Assembly (NCBI RefSeq): GCF_013177735.1
Contig: NZ_WOEZ01000052.1
Span: forward strand, 1 to 64,000
Direction of reading: 5' to 3'
From: Paraburkholderia elongata
GTDB lineage: Bacteria; Pseudomonadota; Gammaproteobacteria; Burkholderiales; Burkholderiaceae
Length of the DNA: 64,000 nucleotides
The translations under genes were made by a program, and so were the position numbers. The notes below the pieces were generated by a model that did not search any database, was not told the DNA's origin, and worked only from the letters and a program-made list of their open reading frames with translations. This document shows, one piece after another, positions 52,450-63,382 of the stretch (positions are counted from its first letter, which is position 1; every line of letters begins with the position of its first letter).

Positions 52450-54348
52450 ATGTCCTCCACTGCTCTCAGCGCGGCCTCTTCTGCAAAGAAAGCTGCACCC
52501 GGCCTTGTGCTCGGCGCCATCGGGGTTGTGTTCGGTGATATCGGAACCAGCCCGCTCTATACGCTCCGCGAATGCCTGAAGGCGGCAGGCGGTATCACGC
52601 AAACCAATGTGTTCGGCATTGTGTCGCTAATTCTGTGGTCGATCATCATTGTCGTCACGCTGAAATATGTCAGTTTCGTGATGCGTGCGGACAATGAAGG
52701 TGAGGGCGGCATCCTGGCGCTCACCGCACTTGCATCCGGCGTCGCGCCCGTGCGATTGCGCGGCGTTTTATTGACGCTCGGGGTATTCGGCGCGGCCATG
52801 TTCTACGGCGATTCGATGATCACGCCGGCCATTTCGGTGATATCCGCAGTGGAAGGCGTGACACTCGTGGACCCGCATCTGACCGAATGGATTGTCCCCA
52901 TCTCGCTCGTCATTCTCACCGGTCTTTTCAAACTTCAGAAACGCGGCACGGGCGCGGTCGGCACGGTTTTCGGGCCGGTGATGATCGTATGGTTCGTGAC
53001 ACTGGCGGCGCTTGGCGTATCCCATATCGTCACGCATACGGCCATTGTGCAGGCCGTGTCGCCGCTCTATGCCGTCAAATTCGTCGCACAGGCGCCGGCC
53101 ACCGCGTTCGTCGTGCTGGGCTCGGTCTTTCTGGCGCTGACCGGCGGCGAGGCTCTTTACGCCGACATGGGCCATTTCGGCAAAAAACCGATCCGTCTCG
53201 CGTGGCTGCTTCTCGTGCTACCCAGCCTGGTGCTGAACTATTTCGGTCAGGCGGCGCTGGTTCTGGAAAAGCCCTCGGCGATCGCTCAACCATTTTTTCA
53301 GTCTGCTCCTGACTGGGCACTCGTGCCGCTGGTGCTGCTCGCCACGGCGGCCACGATCATCGCGTCGCAGGCCGTCATCTCGGGCGCCTTTTCGATGACC
53401 AAGCAGGCCGTGCAACTCGGCTTTCTGCCGCGCATTCCGGTCGTGCACACGTCGACGCACGAGATCGGGCAGGTGTATGTCCCGTTCATCAACGTCACGC
53501 TTTATGCGGCCGTCGTTTTTCTCGTGGTGTTCTTCAAATCCTCCGACAATCTGGCGGCGGCTTACGGTATCGCAGTGGCATCGACCATGCTGCTGACCAC
53601 CTTGCTGATGTACTTCATCACTCACTGCCTGTGGCGCTGGAAGCCGCTTGCAACCGCGGCTGTCATCCTCCCCCTCGCCCTGGTCGACGCGGTGTTCGTG
53701 TCGAGCAACGTTAGCAAAGTACTTGAAGGCGGCTGGTTTCCGCTGCTCGCCGGCGGCGTGTTATTCACCGTGATGACAACCTGGCATAAGGGACGTGAAA
53801 CGATTGTCGACAAGATGAAAACCGACAATATGCCGCTGGTGGCATTGATTCACTCCCTGTGCGACGGCGCACACTCGCCGCCGCGTGTGAACGGCACGGC
53901 CGTTTTTCCAGGTGGGGTTGTCGACATGGCGCCATCCGCGTTTCTGCATAACCTGAAACACAACGGCGTCATGCATCAGACCAACATCTTCCTTGCCGGT
54001 ACGACGGACAACGTTCCGCATGTTCCCGACGAGCGCAAAGCGACGGTGGTGGACCTCGGGCACGAATGCTACGCCGTCACGGTTCACTATGGCTTCATGG
54101 AGATTCCGAACGTTCCCTTCATTCTCGAACTGGCGCAAAAGCAGATGCCGAACTGGAAGTACGAACCTGCGGATACGTCGTTCTTCCTCGCGCGCGACAC
54201 CGTCATGGCGACCGGTGAAAGCAAAACGATGCCACTCTGGCGCGAGAAGCTGTTCGCGTTTCTTGCAAGAAACGCGGCGCAGGCGGCCGAGTATTACAGC
54301 CTGCCCGCTAACCGCGTGGTGGAAATGGGTGGTCAGATCAACATCTGA
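52450..54348 (+). CDS. kup: Kup-type low-affinity potassium uptake protein
   Basis: 632 residues. The hallmark LVLGAIGVVFGDIGTSPLYTLRECL opens the first helix; GEGGILALTALA and GGEALYADMGHFGKKPIRLAW are other Kup/HAK signatures. About 12 membrane segments, then a cytosolic C-terminal domain of 170 residues. It is a proton-coupled K+ importer of the inner membrane. Start ATG 52450 is used; an in-frame extension to 52333 is not. It is monocistronic and ends before a clear intrinsic terminator at 54480-54506. Confidence 0.95.
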   Translation: MSSTALSAASSAKKAAPGLVLGAIGVVFGDIGTSPLYTLRECLKAAGGITQTNVFGIVSLILWSIIIVVTLKYVSFVMRADNEGEGGILALTALASGVAPVRLRGVLLTLGVFGAAMFYGDSMITPAISVISAVEGVTLVDPHLTEWIVPISLVILTGLFKLQKRGTGAVGTVFGPVMIVWFVTLAALGVSHIVTHTAIVQAVSPLYAVKFVAQAPATAFVVLGSVFLALTGGEALYADMGHFGKKPIRLAWLLLVLPSLVLNYFGQAALVLEKPSAIAQPFFQSAPDWALVPLVLLATAATIIASQAVISGAFSMTKQAVQLGFLPRIPVVHTSTHEIGQVYVPFINVTLYAAVVFLVVFFKSSDNLAAAYGIAVASTMLLTTLLMYFITHCLWRWKPLATAAVILPLALVDAVFVSSNVSKVLEGGWFPLLAGGVLFTVMTTWHKGRETIVDKMKTDNMPLVALIHSLCDGAHSPPRVNGTAVFPGGVVDMAPSAFLHNLKHNGVMHQTNIFLAGTTDNVPHVPDERKATVVDLGHECYAVTVHYGFMEIPNVPFILELAQKQMPNWKYEPADTSFFLARDTVMATGESKTMPLWREKLFAFLARNAAQAAEYYSLPANRVVEMGGQINI

Positions 54349-54479
54349 GCGCCGGCGGCATATTGCAGCGTGCCGACACAGGATATGGGTGCGCAGACCC
54401 ATTCGCCGCCGGCACGACGGACTGAAACGCTGAATAAGTGGTCGTCAACAGACGTCACATATCGAATTGCATCCACCCT

Positions 54480-54506
54480 GCCGTGCCCGCGCGCACGGCA
54501 TTTTTT
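54480..54506 (+). terminator. intrinsic terminator downstream of kup
   Basis: Perfect 7-bp stem GCCGTGC / GCACGGC with a 6-base loop, then A and TTTTTT at 54501-54506. It is the clearest Rho-independent terminator in the window, 130 bases after the kup stop. The hairpin lies before a TATAAT at 54551, so it also insulates the next transcription unit. Confidence 0.85.
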
Positions 54507-54550
54507 CGCGCTGAATGCCTGGAAAATAGTCTCGAATAAGGGAAAACCCG

Positions 54551-54556
54551 TATAAT
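54551..54556 (+). promoter_or_regulatory. candidate -10 box of the DHA2 exporter gene
   Basis: Exact TATAAT, 48 bases before the start at 54605 and 45 bases after the kup terminator. No good -35 hexamer is found at 16-18 bases upstream, so it may depend on an activator or be fortuitous. Confidence 0.4.
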
Positions 54557-54604
54557 TGGCAACAAGAGGTCAGACATCTATAGGACACAATAGCGGTTAA
54601 GACC

Positions 54605-56230
54605 TTGGCCCGCGCTCTGCCGCGCGGCGCCCACCCTGAAAAGCCCTTCTCTTCCAGACCCGTGAACTCGACTGCGACTACGACCGCGACTGCCCTGCCT
54701 TTCCGAAACGCCCTGCTAGCGATGCTCGGCATCGGCCTCGTCAATATGCTGGTCGCACTCGACCAGACTGTCGTCAGCACTGCACTGCCTTCGATCGTCG
54801 CCGAGCTGCACGGCTTCGAGTACTACGCATGGATTGCCAGCGCGTACCTGCTGGCGTCGGTGGTGACCGTTCCTGTGTTCGGCCGTCTCGGCGACTATTT
54901 CGGCCGCAAGCGTTTCGTGATCGCCGCGGTCATCACGTTCACGGTGGCGTCGGTGCTCTGCGGCGTCGCGAACGACATGCTGTTCCTCGTGATCGCACGC
55001 GGCTTGCAAGGCGTCGGCGGCGGAATGATGGTGGGCACGGCGTTCGCGTCGATCCCGGACCTTTTCCCCGATCCGCGCGCACGGGTGCGCTGGCAGGTGG
55101 TGATGGCAGCCGCCTACGGGATCGGCACCGCGGCGGGCCCGTCGCTGGGTGGCTGGATGAGCGAGCATTGGGGCTGGCGCTCCACCTTCCTGATCAACCT
55201 GCCGGTTTGCGCCGCAGCGCTCTATTTCACCTGGGCGCATCTGCCCAACTTCCAGCGGCCGCACGAGGGCGAGGTCAAGATCGACTGGCTCGGCGCAGCG
55301 CTGGTGGCCGCCGTGTTGGGCGGCCTGCAGGCTCTTATCGAAGCCGTGCCTAAAGACGGTCTGACGACCGGCACCCTGGCGTTGGCAGCATTCGTGATCG
55401 TGGGCGCCATCGCGTTGCTGGTGTGCGAGAAACGCGCCACGCATCCGATCATTCCGCTCGACCTGTTCAAGGATGCGCAGCTCGTCACGTTGTTCATACT
55501 CGGCTTCCTGTCCGGCTTTGTGATGTTTTCGCTGATCTTCTTCGCGCCGCTGCTGTTGCAAGGCGGCTTCGGACTGTCGCCGCAACAAGCCGGTCTGCTC
55601 GCTACGCCGATCGCCGCCTGCATCGCGCTCGGCAGCCTGCTGAATACGCGCATCGTCATTCACATGAAGAAGCCCACGCGGATTCTCTCGATTGGGTTCG
55701 CGCTGCTGCTGTTCGCATCGATCGCGTTGGCGTTCGCCAATCCGGAGACGCCGCACGTATGGATCGAATTGCCGATGGCGGCCGTCGGCATCGGCCTGGG
55801 TTTCATCCTGAACAATCTGAATGTGTTCGGCCAGGAGATTGCCGGGCGTGAGCGCTTCGGCATCACGACCGCGCTGCTGCAGTCCACGCGGATGGTGGGT
55901 GGGATGCTGGGCACGAGCATTGTGGCAACGGTGGTTTCGCACCATTACCGCAGTGTGGTCACGCGCACGATGAGCGTGCTCGGCGAGCCGGCCGTATCAC
56001 AGTGGCAGCCGCGCTTCGTCGATCTGCGCATCCTGATCGACGAAGCATTGCGTCTGAAACTGATTGCGGATATGAAGCCGTCGGGGCTCAATACGTTGGC
56101 GCTGATCGACACGGCACGCGATGCACTGGTGCAGTCAATTCATATCGGTGTGTGGCTGACGGCGGTGGCGGCACTTGCGGCCGCGTTGCTCGTGCAGCGC
56201 ATCTCGCACGTTGTGTTTCGCCGGAGTTGA
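54605..56230 (+). CDS. DHA2-family (EmrB/QacA-type) drug exporter
   Basis: 541 residues, about 14 membrane segments. Motif C-like ALDQTVVSTALPSIVAEL (DxTVVxxALP, the DHA2 signature) is in helix 1, GRLGDYFGRKR (motif A) in loop 2-3, and RGLQGVGGGMMVGTAF follows. It is a proton-motive exporter with broad substrates. The start is TTG 54605 or GTG 54662; neither has a strong Shine-Dalgarno. No EmrA-type partner or regulator lies beside it. It follows kup after a terminator, so it is a separate unit. Confidence 0.85.
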   Translation: MARALPRGAHPEKPFSSRPVNSTATTTATALPFRNALLAMLGIGLVNMLVALDQTVVSTALPSIVAELHGFEYYAWIASAYLLASVVTVPVFGRLGDYFGRKRFVIAAVITFTVASVLCGVANDMLFLVIARGLQGVGGGMMVGTAFASIPDLFPDPRARVRWQVVMAAAYGIGTAAGPSLGGWMSEHWGWRSTFLINLPVCAAALYFTWAHLPNFQRPHEGEVKIDWLGAALVAAVLGGLQALIEAVPKDGLTTGTLALAAFVIVGAIALLVCEKRATHPIIPLDLFKDAQLVTLFILGFLSGFVMFSLIFFAPLLLQGGFGLSPQQAGLLATPIAACIALGSLLNTRIVIHMKKPTRILSIGFALLLFASIALAFANPETPHVWIELPMAAVGIGLGFILNNLNVFGQEIAGRERFGITTALLQSTRMVGGMLGTSIVATVVSHHYRSVVTRTMSVLGEPAVSQWQPRFVDLRILIDEALRLKLIADMKPSGLNTLALIDTARDALVQSIHIGVWLTAVAALAAALLVQRISHVVFRRS

Positions 56231-56305
56231 GTGTGGCGGAACTGCGGTAGTTGATCGCAGCAGCTTGCGGCGGCCCCACGGACCGCCGCCCGGATCATGG
56301 GAGAC

Positions 56306-57655
56306 TTAGCGCACCAGACACGGGCGCTTGTTATCGAACTTCCAGTTCGGAATCAGGTACTGCATGGCCACGCCGTCGTCGCGTGCGCCAAGACCATGCT
56401 GCTGATACAGCGCGTGCGCCTTCTCGATCTCGTCCATATCCAACTCGACACCAAGGCCGGCGGCCTGAGGCACCTTCACCTTGCCGCCGACGATCTGCAG
56501 CGGCTCACGCGTCAAGCGCTGACCGTCCTGCCAGATCCAGTGCGTGTCGATCGCCGTGATCTTGCCGGGTGCCGCAGCCGCGACATGCGTGAACATCGCG
56601 AGCGAAATGTCGAAGTGATTGTTCGAGTGCGAGCCCCAGGTGAGCCCCCACTCGTTACACATCTGCGCGACACGCACCGAGCCCTGCATGGTCCAGAAGT
56701 GCGGATCGGCAAGCGGGATATCCACCGACTGCAACTGGATCGCGTGACCCATCTGACGCCAGTCGGTAGCGATCATGTTGGTCGCCGTCGGCAAACCGGT
56801 CGCGCGGCGGAATTCGGCCATCACCTCGCGGCCCGAGTAGCCGTTTTCCGCACCGCACGGATCTTCCGCGTAAGCCAGCACGTCGTGTTTGTCGCGGCAC
56901 AGGCGCACCGCTTCCGCGAGCGACCATGCGCCGTTCGGGTCGAGCGTGACGCGGGCATTGGGGAAACGCTCGGCGAGCGCCGTGACCGCTTCGATTTCGG
57001 CGTCGCCGGGCAACACGCCACCCTTGAGCTTGAAATCGTTGAAGCCATAGCGCGCTTGCGCTGCCTCGGCAAGTCGCACCACCGCCTCGGGCGTCATCGC
57101 TTCTTCGGTACGCACGCGCTCCCAATCGTCGCGCCCTTGCGCGCCGCTAGCATAGGGCAGATCGGTTTTCTTGCGGTCGCCGATATAGAACAGGTAACCG
57201 AGCATTTCCACTTCGTCGCGTTGCTGGCCTTCGCCGAGCAGTGCCGCGACAGGCACGCCCAGATGCTGGCCGAGCAGATCGAGCAAGGCGGCTTCGAGCG
57301 CCGTCACCGCGTGAATCGTGGTGCGCAGATCGAATGTCTGCAGACCACGGCCGCCAGCGTCGCGGTCGGCGAACTGCGTACGCGCTTTGTTCAGGATAGC
57401 TTGAAGATTGCCGATCGACTGACCGATAACCAGAGGACGCGCGTCGTCGATGGTCTTACGAATGCTCTCGCCGCCCGGCACTTCGCCGACGCCGGTATGG
57501 CCGGCGCTGTCGCGCAGAATGACGATATTGCGCGTGAAGAACGGGCCATGCGCGCCGCTCAGGTTCATCAGCATGCTGTCACGGCCGGCGACGGGCACGA
57601 CGCGCAGCTCGGTCACGATCGGCGTAGCGTTCGATTGGGATGAGTTCGTGGACAT
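56306..57655 (-). CDS. gudD: glucarate dehydratase
   Basis: 449 residues, close to E. coli GudD. It belongs to the enolase superfamily and dehydrates D-glucarate (and L-idarate) to 5-keto-4-deoxyglucarate. The catalytic Lys-x-Lys pair is at 209/211 (FKLKGG); Mg ligands are Asp 239 (TLDPNGAW), Glu 264 (YAEDPCG) and Asn 293 (ATNMIATD); the base His 343 lies in GSHSNNHFD. All are shifted +4 from E. coli. The start is ATG 57655. It lies 53 bases downstream of an MFS transporter gene on the same strand, so they form a glucarate uptake/catabolism operon under the divergent GntR regulator. Confidence 0.96.
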   Translation of the reverse strand: MSTNSSQSNATPIVTELRVVPVAGRDSMLMNLSGAHGPFFTRNIVILRDSAGHTGVGEVPGGESIRKTIDDARPLVIGQSIGNLQAILNKARTQFADRDAGGRGLQTFDLRTTIHAVTALEAALLDLLGQHLGVPVAALLGEGQQRDEVEMLGYLFYIGDRKKTDLPYASGAQGRDDWERVRTEEAMTPEAVVRLAEAAQARYGFNDFKLKGGVLPGDAEIEAVTALAERFPNARVTLDPNGAWSLAEAVRLCRDKHDVLAYAEDPCGAENGYSGREVMAEFRRATGLPTATNMIATDWRQMGHAIQLQSVDIPLADPHFWTMQGSVRVAQMCNEWGLTWGSHSNNHFDISLAMFTHVAAAAPGKITAIDTHWIWQDGQRLTREPLQIVGGKVKVPQAAGLGVELDMDEIEKAHALYQQHGLGARDDGVAMQYLIPNWKFDNKRPCLVR

Positions 57656-57708
57656 GATAGGGGGACCAGGTGAGTTAGTGAGCCGACTGGCGGTGGTCGA
57701 TCGACATT

Positions 57709-59040
<1,332 letters not shown>

Positions 59041-59477
59041 GGTGGTCTCCAGTTTCGGCCTCCAGGGCGGCCTGATCGAACGCATCGCGCGCGTTTGAAC
59101 AGGCTAGGTGATCCGGTCCTGAAATGCGTGATACGTTGTCTGACGACAGTCTACCTCCTTCAATCCGTCGATTCCAACAAGGTGTTTACCCTGTCATCTG
59201 AGCCACACTGAGCCACGTATACTATGGAATAGCAGCAAACATAGTGTCCCGTTGCTAAAAATAGCAACTCAAAATAAGACGTCCGACAACAAGGGAAAAT
59301 CCGGCCCTGACTGCGCCGGCCGTTACGGGTCAACGCGTCATCCCAACCCGCACCGGGCGCGCGAGATCGAGTCGTGATCATTCGGACTGACGCTATGATG
59401 GCTATGTCGAACCGTCACATGACGTCACTCGCACACGCAACGTGTGTATTTCCAGCCGATAAGTCAACAAGCCAGAA
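59041..59477. promoter_or_regulatory. 437-bp divergent promoter region with candidate GntR operators
   Basis: The gap lies between the glucarate operon (leftward from 59040) and the GntR gene (rightward from 59478). It contains TTGTC-TGA-CGACAG at 59137-59150, an imperfect palindrome of the FadR/GntR type, and GTTGCTA-AAAA-TAGCAAC at 59251-59268, a perfect 7-bp inverted repeat. CTATG...CATAG pairs flank AT-rich sequence near 59222-59244. The TTGTC site sits where it could block the glucarate promoter. Confidence 0.5.
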
Positions 59478-60188
59478 ATGAGCAGCCTAACTGAGAAGGT
59501 GGTGGCCACCCTTTCCGATGAAATCCGCCGCGGCGCCCTGCGGCCGGGAGACCGCATCCCTACAGAAGTCGCGATGATGAAGCAGCTCTCGGTGAGCCGC
59601 TCCGTGGTTCGCGAGGCGATTTCACGCCTGCAGGCGGCCAAAGTGGTTGAGACGCGTCACGGCATCGGCACGTTCGTTCTGGAGCCGGCCACGGAACAGT
59701 CCATGCAACTGCCCGCCGCCGACCTCTCCAGCATGCTGGACGTGATGGCGATCATCGAATTCCGCATCGACGTGGAGGCAGCCTCGGCCGCGCTCGCCGC
59801 GGCGCGACGCACCGAGCAGAATCTCAAGCAGATTCGTGCCGCGCTGGAGCGTTTCGAGTCCGAACTCGAACGGGGGAGTACGGACACGCTCGCGCACGAC
59901 ATCGAGTTTCATCTGCAGATCGCGCGTGCAAGCGGCAACCGCTACTTCTTCGATGTGCTGAGCCAACTCGGCCGCGCGGTGAGCCCGCGCACGCGGCTCG
60001 GCTCAGCCGAGATTGCGGAGCTCGACCATATCGAACACCTGCGCAATGTGCTCAGCGAGCATCGGATGATTTATCGGGCAATCGAACGTCAGGACGCGGA
60101 TGACGCGCGCGCCGCGATGCGCATGCATCTGAGCAATAGCCGCGAGCGACTTCGGCGTGCGCACGAGTTGAGCAAGGCGGGCGGCTGA
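59478..60188 (+). CDS. GntR-family (FadR/FCD subgroup) regulator of glucarate genes
   Basis: 236 residues. Winged helix-turn-helix LTEKVVATLSDEIRRGALRPGDRIPTEVAMMKQLSVSRSVVREAISRLQAAKVVETRHGIGTFV in outline (1-70), then the all-helical FCD ligand domain (about 85-225; ...FRIDVEAASAALAAARRT, DIEFHLQIARASGN, LSEHRMIYRAIERQDADDARAAMRMHL with metal-site His). It is divergent from the glucarate transporter and dehydratase genes. It likely represses them until glucarate or a catabolite binds. Confidence 0.93.
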   Translation: MSSLTEKVVATLSDEIRRGALRPGDRIPTEVAMMKQLSVSRSVVREAISRLQAAKVVETRHGIGTFVLEPATEQSMQLPAADLSSMLDVMAIIEFRIDVEAASAALAAARRTEQNLKQIRAALERFESELERGSTDTLAHDIEFHLQIARASGNRYFFDVLSQLGRAVSPRTRLGSAEIAELDHIEHLRNVLSEHRMIYRAIERQDADDARAAMRMHLSNSRERLRRAHELSKAGG

Positions 60189-60249
60189 GCCGAATGCCCG
60201 GCGAGCTCAACCGGCTCCACGCTTCGGGCTGCGCGAAAGCGCCAGCGAA

Positions 60250-60585
60250 CTAAGGGGCCGGCGCATTTCCACTCGCAGCCGGCGCTTCCACCTCCAGCCC
60301 CATCAAAGCCGAACTCAACGATTTGCCGTGCGCATCAAGCGCAAGCGAGCGCGTCACGCCTCCACCAAGCGCCTGGCCGAGTACGAAGTTAAACGCGGCG
60401 ATGCCGGGCAATTCATAACGCACCACATCGCCACGTACCACCTCGCTCAGATGTGCCTTGACCCGTTCCGGTGTCAACACCGCTCGCAGATGCTCATAGT
60501 GCTTCGCGTCATAACAGATGACGGAGATATTCAGCGTATTGCCCTTGTCGCCGGTTCGCGAATGAGCAAGCTCACGTAGTTTCAT
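60250..60585 (-). CDS. AtuA C-terminal-domain-like small protein
   Basis: 111 residues, ATG 60585, one base after the AtuA-like gene stop. KLRELAHSRTGDKGNTLNISVICYDAKHYEHLRAVLTPERVKAHL is the start of the AtuA C-terminal ferredoxin-fold domain, here encoded as a separate gene. In some organisms it is fused to the large AtuA domain. Together with the preceding gene it probably makes a two-subunit enzyme of acyclic terpene or related acid metabolism. The biochemical activity of this family is not established. Confidence 0.85.
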   Translation of the reverse strand: MKLRELAHSRTGDKGNTLNISVICYDAKHYEHLRAVLTPERVKAHLSEVVRGDVVRYELPGIAAFNFVLGQALGGGVTRSLALDAHGKSLSSALMGLEVEAPAASGNAPAP

Positions 60586-60586
60586 G

Positions 60587-61945
60587 TCACGCCTCCACGA
60601 GCGAGAATGTCGGCCTCGCATGCTCGCGCGGCAGCAACACCGATTGCACCGCGACCACTTCGCGCGCTGACTTGGTCACGCCGCCACCGCCCGCCGGGCC
60701 ATTCGTGTAAAGCGTCTCCACCTCGTTGCCGATCTGCGCTGCTTGCGCCAGCGATTCGGTGCGCCCCGCGACCCGCGCTCGCACTTCATAAGGCTCGGCG
60801 TGACCGGCAGCTACCGTTTCGCCATGCAACGCATTCACGCCGATCAGATCGAAGCGCAATTCACGCGTTTCGACACCAGTCAGGGCAAGCCTTTCCCGCA
60901 CGATATCGAGCGCAAGCCGGGCACGCGCCAGCGCGCCGGGACCGCCGTATGAAATCTGCCCTTCGCCGATGTAGCCATCGAAGTAAGCGACCGACACCTT
61001 CAACGTATCGGTACGCGGCGTCCCACGCCCGCCGCTCACGCGAATGCGATCCGGCGCTTCCTGCGCGACACGCACCTGCGTGAAATCGGCAACCACGTCC
61101 GGTTGCAGATAGCGCTGCGGATCGTGAATCTCATACAGCAGTTGCTCTTTGCAGGTTGCTTCGGTCACCCGCCCGCCGGCCTGCGCGAGCTTGGTGATGA
61201 CCACCGAACCATCTGGCGCGACTTCGGCGATGGGAAAGCCGAGCCTCGCGAGATCCGGGACGTCTTTGAAACCCGGATCTGCAAAATAGCCACCGGTGAT
61301 TTGTCCCGCGCATTCGAGCAGGTGGCCGATCACGGTTGCCTGCCCGAGCGTCTGCCAGTCGTCCATCTGCCAGCCGAATTCGTGGATCAGCGGCGCGACG
61401 AACACGGACGGATCGGCTACGCGTCCGGTCAGGACGATTTGCGCGCCGGCCGCCAGCGCCTCGACAATCGCCGCTGCGCCGAGATACGCATTGGCGGACA
61501 CGAGGCGATCCTTGTACGAAGCGACGCTTTCCCCTGACTCCTCGAAGCGGAAATGACCCTGCCGAATAACGTCGAGTACATCGTCGCCGGTGACGGCGGC
61601 AATCTTCACGTCGCCGAGACCGAGCGAGCGCGCAATCTCAGCGGTCTTGCGCGCCGCCGCGAGTGGATTGGCCGCCCCCATGTTCGAAATGATCCGCACG
61701 CCGTTACGAAGCGCAGCGGGAAGCACCGCCTTCATGCGGGTTTCGAGCAACGGGTCGTAGCCCCGCTCAGGATCTTTGCTGCGCGCTTGCTGCGCGATCG
61801 CAATCGTGCGCTCGGCGAGGCATTCAAACACCAGGTAATCGAGCGCGCCGTGTTCCGCCAGTTCGACCGCGGGTTCGATACGGTCGCCGGAATACCCCGC
61901 GCCCGCGCCGATTCGCACCGGCCGTCTATGTGGAGTCGCTGTCAT
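60587..61945 (-). CDS. AtuA-like (DUF1446) protein
   Basis: About 452 residues. It opens RPVRIGAGAGYSGDRIEPAVELAEHGALDYLVFECLAERTIAIAQQARSKDPERGYDPLL and continues with GVRIISNMGAANPLAAARKTAEIARSLGL, the signatures of the AtuA/DUF1446 family. ATG 61945 is preferred over an upstream GTG (61954). It is followed by the small AtuA C-terminal-like gene and preceded by a CitMHS transporter gene 33 bases upstream, all on the minus strand. That suggests import and degradation of an organic acid, under the divergent LysR at 63383. Confidence 0.88.
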   Translation of the reverse strand: MTATPHRRPVRIGAGAGYSGDRIEPAVELAEHGALDYLVFECLAERTIAIAQQARSKDPERGYDPLLETRMKAVLPAALRNGVRIISNMGAANPLAAARKTAEIARSLGLGDVKIAAVTGDDVLDVIRQGHFRFEESGESVASYKDRLVSANAYLGAAAIVEALAAGAQIVLTGRVADPSVFVAPLIHEFGWQMDDWQTLGQATVIGHLLECAGQITGGYFADPGFKDVPDLARLGFPIAEVAPDGSVVITKLAQAGGRVTEATCKEQLLYEIHDPQRYLQPDVVADFTQVRVAQEAPDRIRVSGGRGTPRTDTLKVSVAYFDGYIGEGQISYGGPGALARARLALDIVRERLALTGVETRELRFDLIGVNALHGETVAAGHAEPYEVRARVAGRTESLAQAAQIGNEVETLYTNGPAGGGGVTKSAREVVAVQSVLLPREHARPTFSLVEA

Positions 61946-61978
61946 GATGGTCACATCCGTTCAGTAAAGCCGTGCAGT

Positions 61979-63283
61979 TCACAGCGAGAATATCCCCAGC
62001 ACGACGCAGGCAATCGTCATCACGATCGAGGCGCCGAACAGCAGAGGGAACGTAAATTTCTGGTGATCGGCGAGATCGATGCCGCACAGGCCGACTACGA
62101 GGAACGTCGCCGGCGTCAGCGGGCTGACTGGAAAACCGGTCGTCATCTGGCCGAGCAACGCGGCTTGGCCGACATGCACGGCGGGCACGCCAAGTTGGCC
62201 GGCCACTTCGGCAATCACCGGCAGCACACCGAAGTAAAAAGAGTCCGGGTCGAACAGCATGCTCAGCGGCATCGACATCAACCCGAGCGCGACGGGAATG
62301 TGGCCCGCCATCGCGGGCGGCACGAAGCCGACCGCCGCCTGTGCCATCGCTTTCAGCATGCCGCTGCCCTGCATCACGCCAGTGAACACGCCGGCCGCAA
62401 GCAGAATGCCGGCCATCATCAACGCAGCGCGCGCATGAGCGTCGATCCGCTTACGCTGCATGTCGACGTTCGGATAGTTCACCATCAACGCGACGCATAG
62501 CCCGACCATGAACATGATCGCCGGCGGAATCTTCTCGCCCATCACGACCATCGTGCCGAGTACGACCAGCGTCAAGACGATGTTGAACCAGACGTTTTTC
62601 GGCCGGCGCAAGGCCTGCTCCTCGGGTGTCAGCGCGCGTTCTGGCATCGGCGCGGAAGCGCTCGCGGCGGTGAGGCCGAGCCGCTTTTCCTCGCGCCGCC
62701 CGAGCCAGAACGCCATGCCGAAGACGAACACCAGCCCGATCAACTGCACGGGAATCAGCGGGTTGAACAACGCCGAAATCGGCAGATGCAGCGACGCCGA
62801 CGCGCGGATCATCGGCCCCGTCCACGGCAGAAAGTTGATGCCGGCGGCCATCGAAACGGCTGCGGCCAGCACGCGCCGGTCCATCTTCAGACGGTCATAG
62901 AGCGGCAGCATCGCGGGAATCGTGACGAGAAAGCACACCGCGCCGGAGCCGTCCAGGTGAATCAGCAGCGCGAGCAACGTGGTGCCCATCACGATCCGCG
63001 TGGGCCGCGTGCCGACGGCCCGCAAAATACGGTCGATGATCGGATCGAGCGTGCCGGCGTCGGTGATAGTGCCGAAGTAAAGAATCGCGAACACGAACAT
63101 CCCGACCACGGGTGCGAGACTCTTGAGCCCGTCGATCACGAACTTGCTTGTCTGAAAGCCGAAACCACCGATGAGCGACGCCGCAATCGGCACGATGATA
63201 AGCGCCACCAGCGGCGACATCCGTTTCGACAGAATCGCGCCGAGCAGCACGACGATAGTAGCCAGCCCCAGCAATGGCAGCAT
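61979..63283 (-). CDS. CitMHS-family organic acid transporter
   Basis: 434 residues with about 11-12 membrane segments. Features such as LLALLIHLDGSGAVCFLVTIPAMLPLYDRLKMDRRVLA and LPWTGPMIRASASLHLPISALFNPLIPVQLIGLVF fit CitMHS, the metal-citrate/proton symporter family. The start follows GGAGA. It heads the operon with the AtuA-like genes, so its substrate need not be citrate: a tricarboxylate or branched acid is possible. It is divergent from the LysR gene across a 99-bp gap with a palindrome. Confidence 0.9.
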   Translation of the reverse strand: MLPLLGLATIVVLLGAILSKRMSPLVALIIVPIAASLIGGFGFQTSKFVIDGLKSLAPVVGMFVFAILYFGTITDAGTLDPIIDRILRAVGTRPTRIVMGTTLLALLIHLDGSGAVCFLVTIPAMLPLYDRLKMDRRVLAAAVSMAAGINFLPWTGPMIRASASLHLPISALFNPLIPVQLIGLVFVFGMAFWLGRREEKRLGLTAASASAPMPERALTPEEQALRRPKNVWFNIVLTLVVLGTMVVMGEKIPPAIMFMVGLCVALMVNYPNVDMQRKRIDAHARAALMMAGILLAAGVFTGVMQGSGMLKAMAQAAVGFVPPAMAGHIPVALGLMSMPLSMLFDPDSFYFGVLPVIAEVAGQLGVPAVHVGQAALLGQMTTGFPVSPLTPATFLVVGLCGIDLADHQKFTFPLLFGASIVMTIACVVLGIFSL

Positions 63284-63342
63284 GTGCTTGTCTCCAAAGT
63301 TGTTTTTTACTGCGATCCAGCGTAAGTTCGAGGCAACAATAA

Positions 63343-63362
63343 ATCAATTGAAATGAATTGAT
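63343..63362. promoter_or_regulatory. palindrome before the terminal LysR gene
   Basis: Perfect 7-bp arms ATCAATT and AATTGAT with a six-base spacer, 20 bases before the LysR start at 63383 and 60 bases before the CitMHS start. Likely the LysR binding site. Confidence 0.5.
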
Positions 63363-63382
63363 CGCAGCAATTACAAACCATT

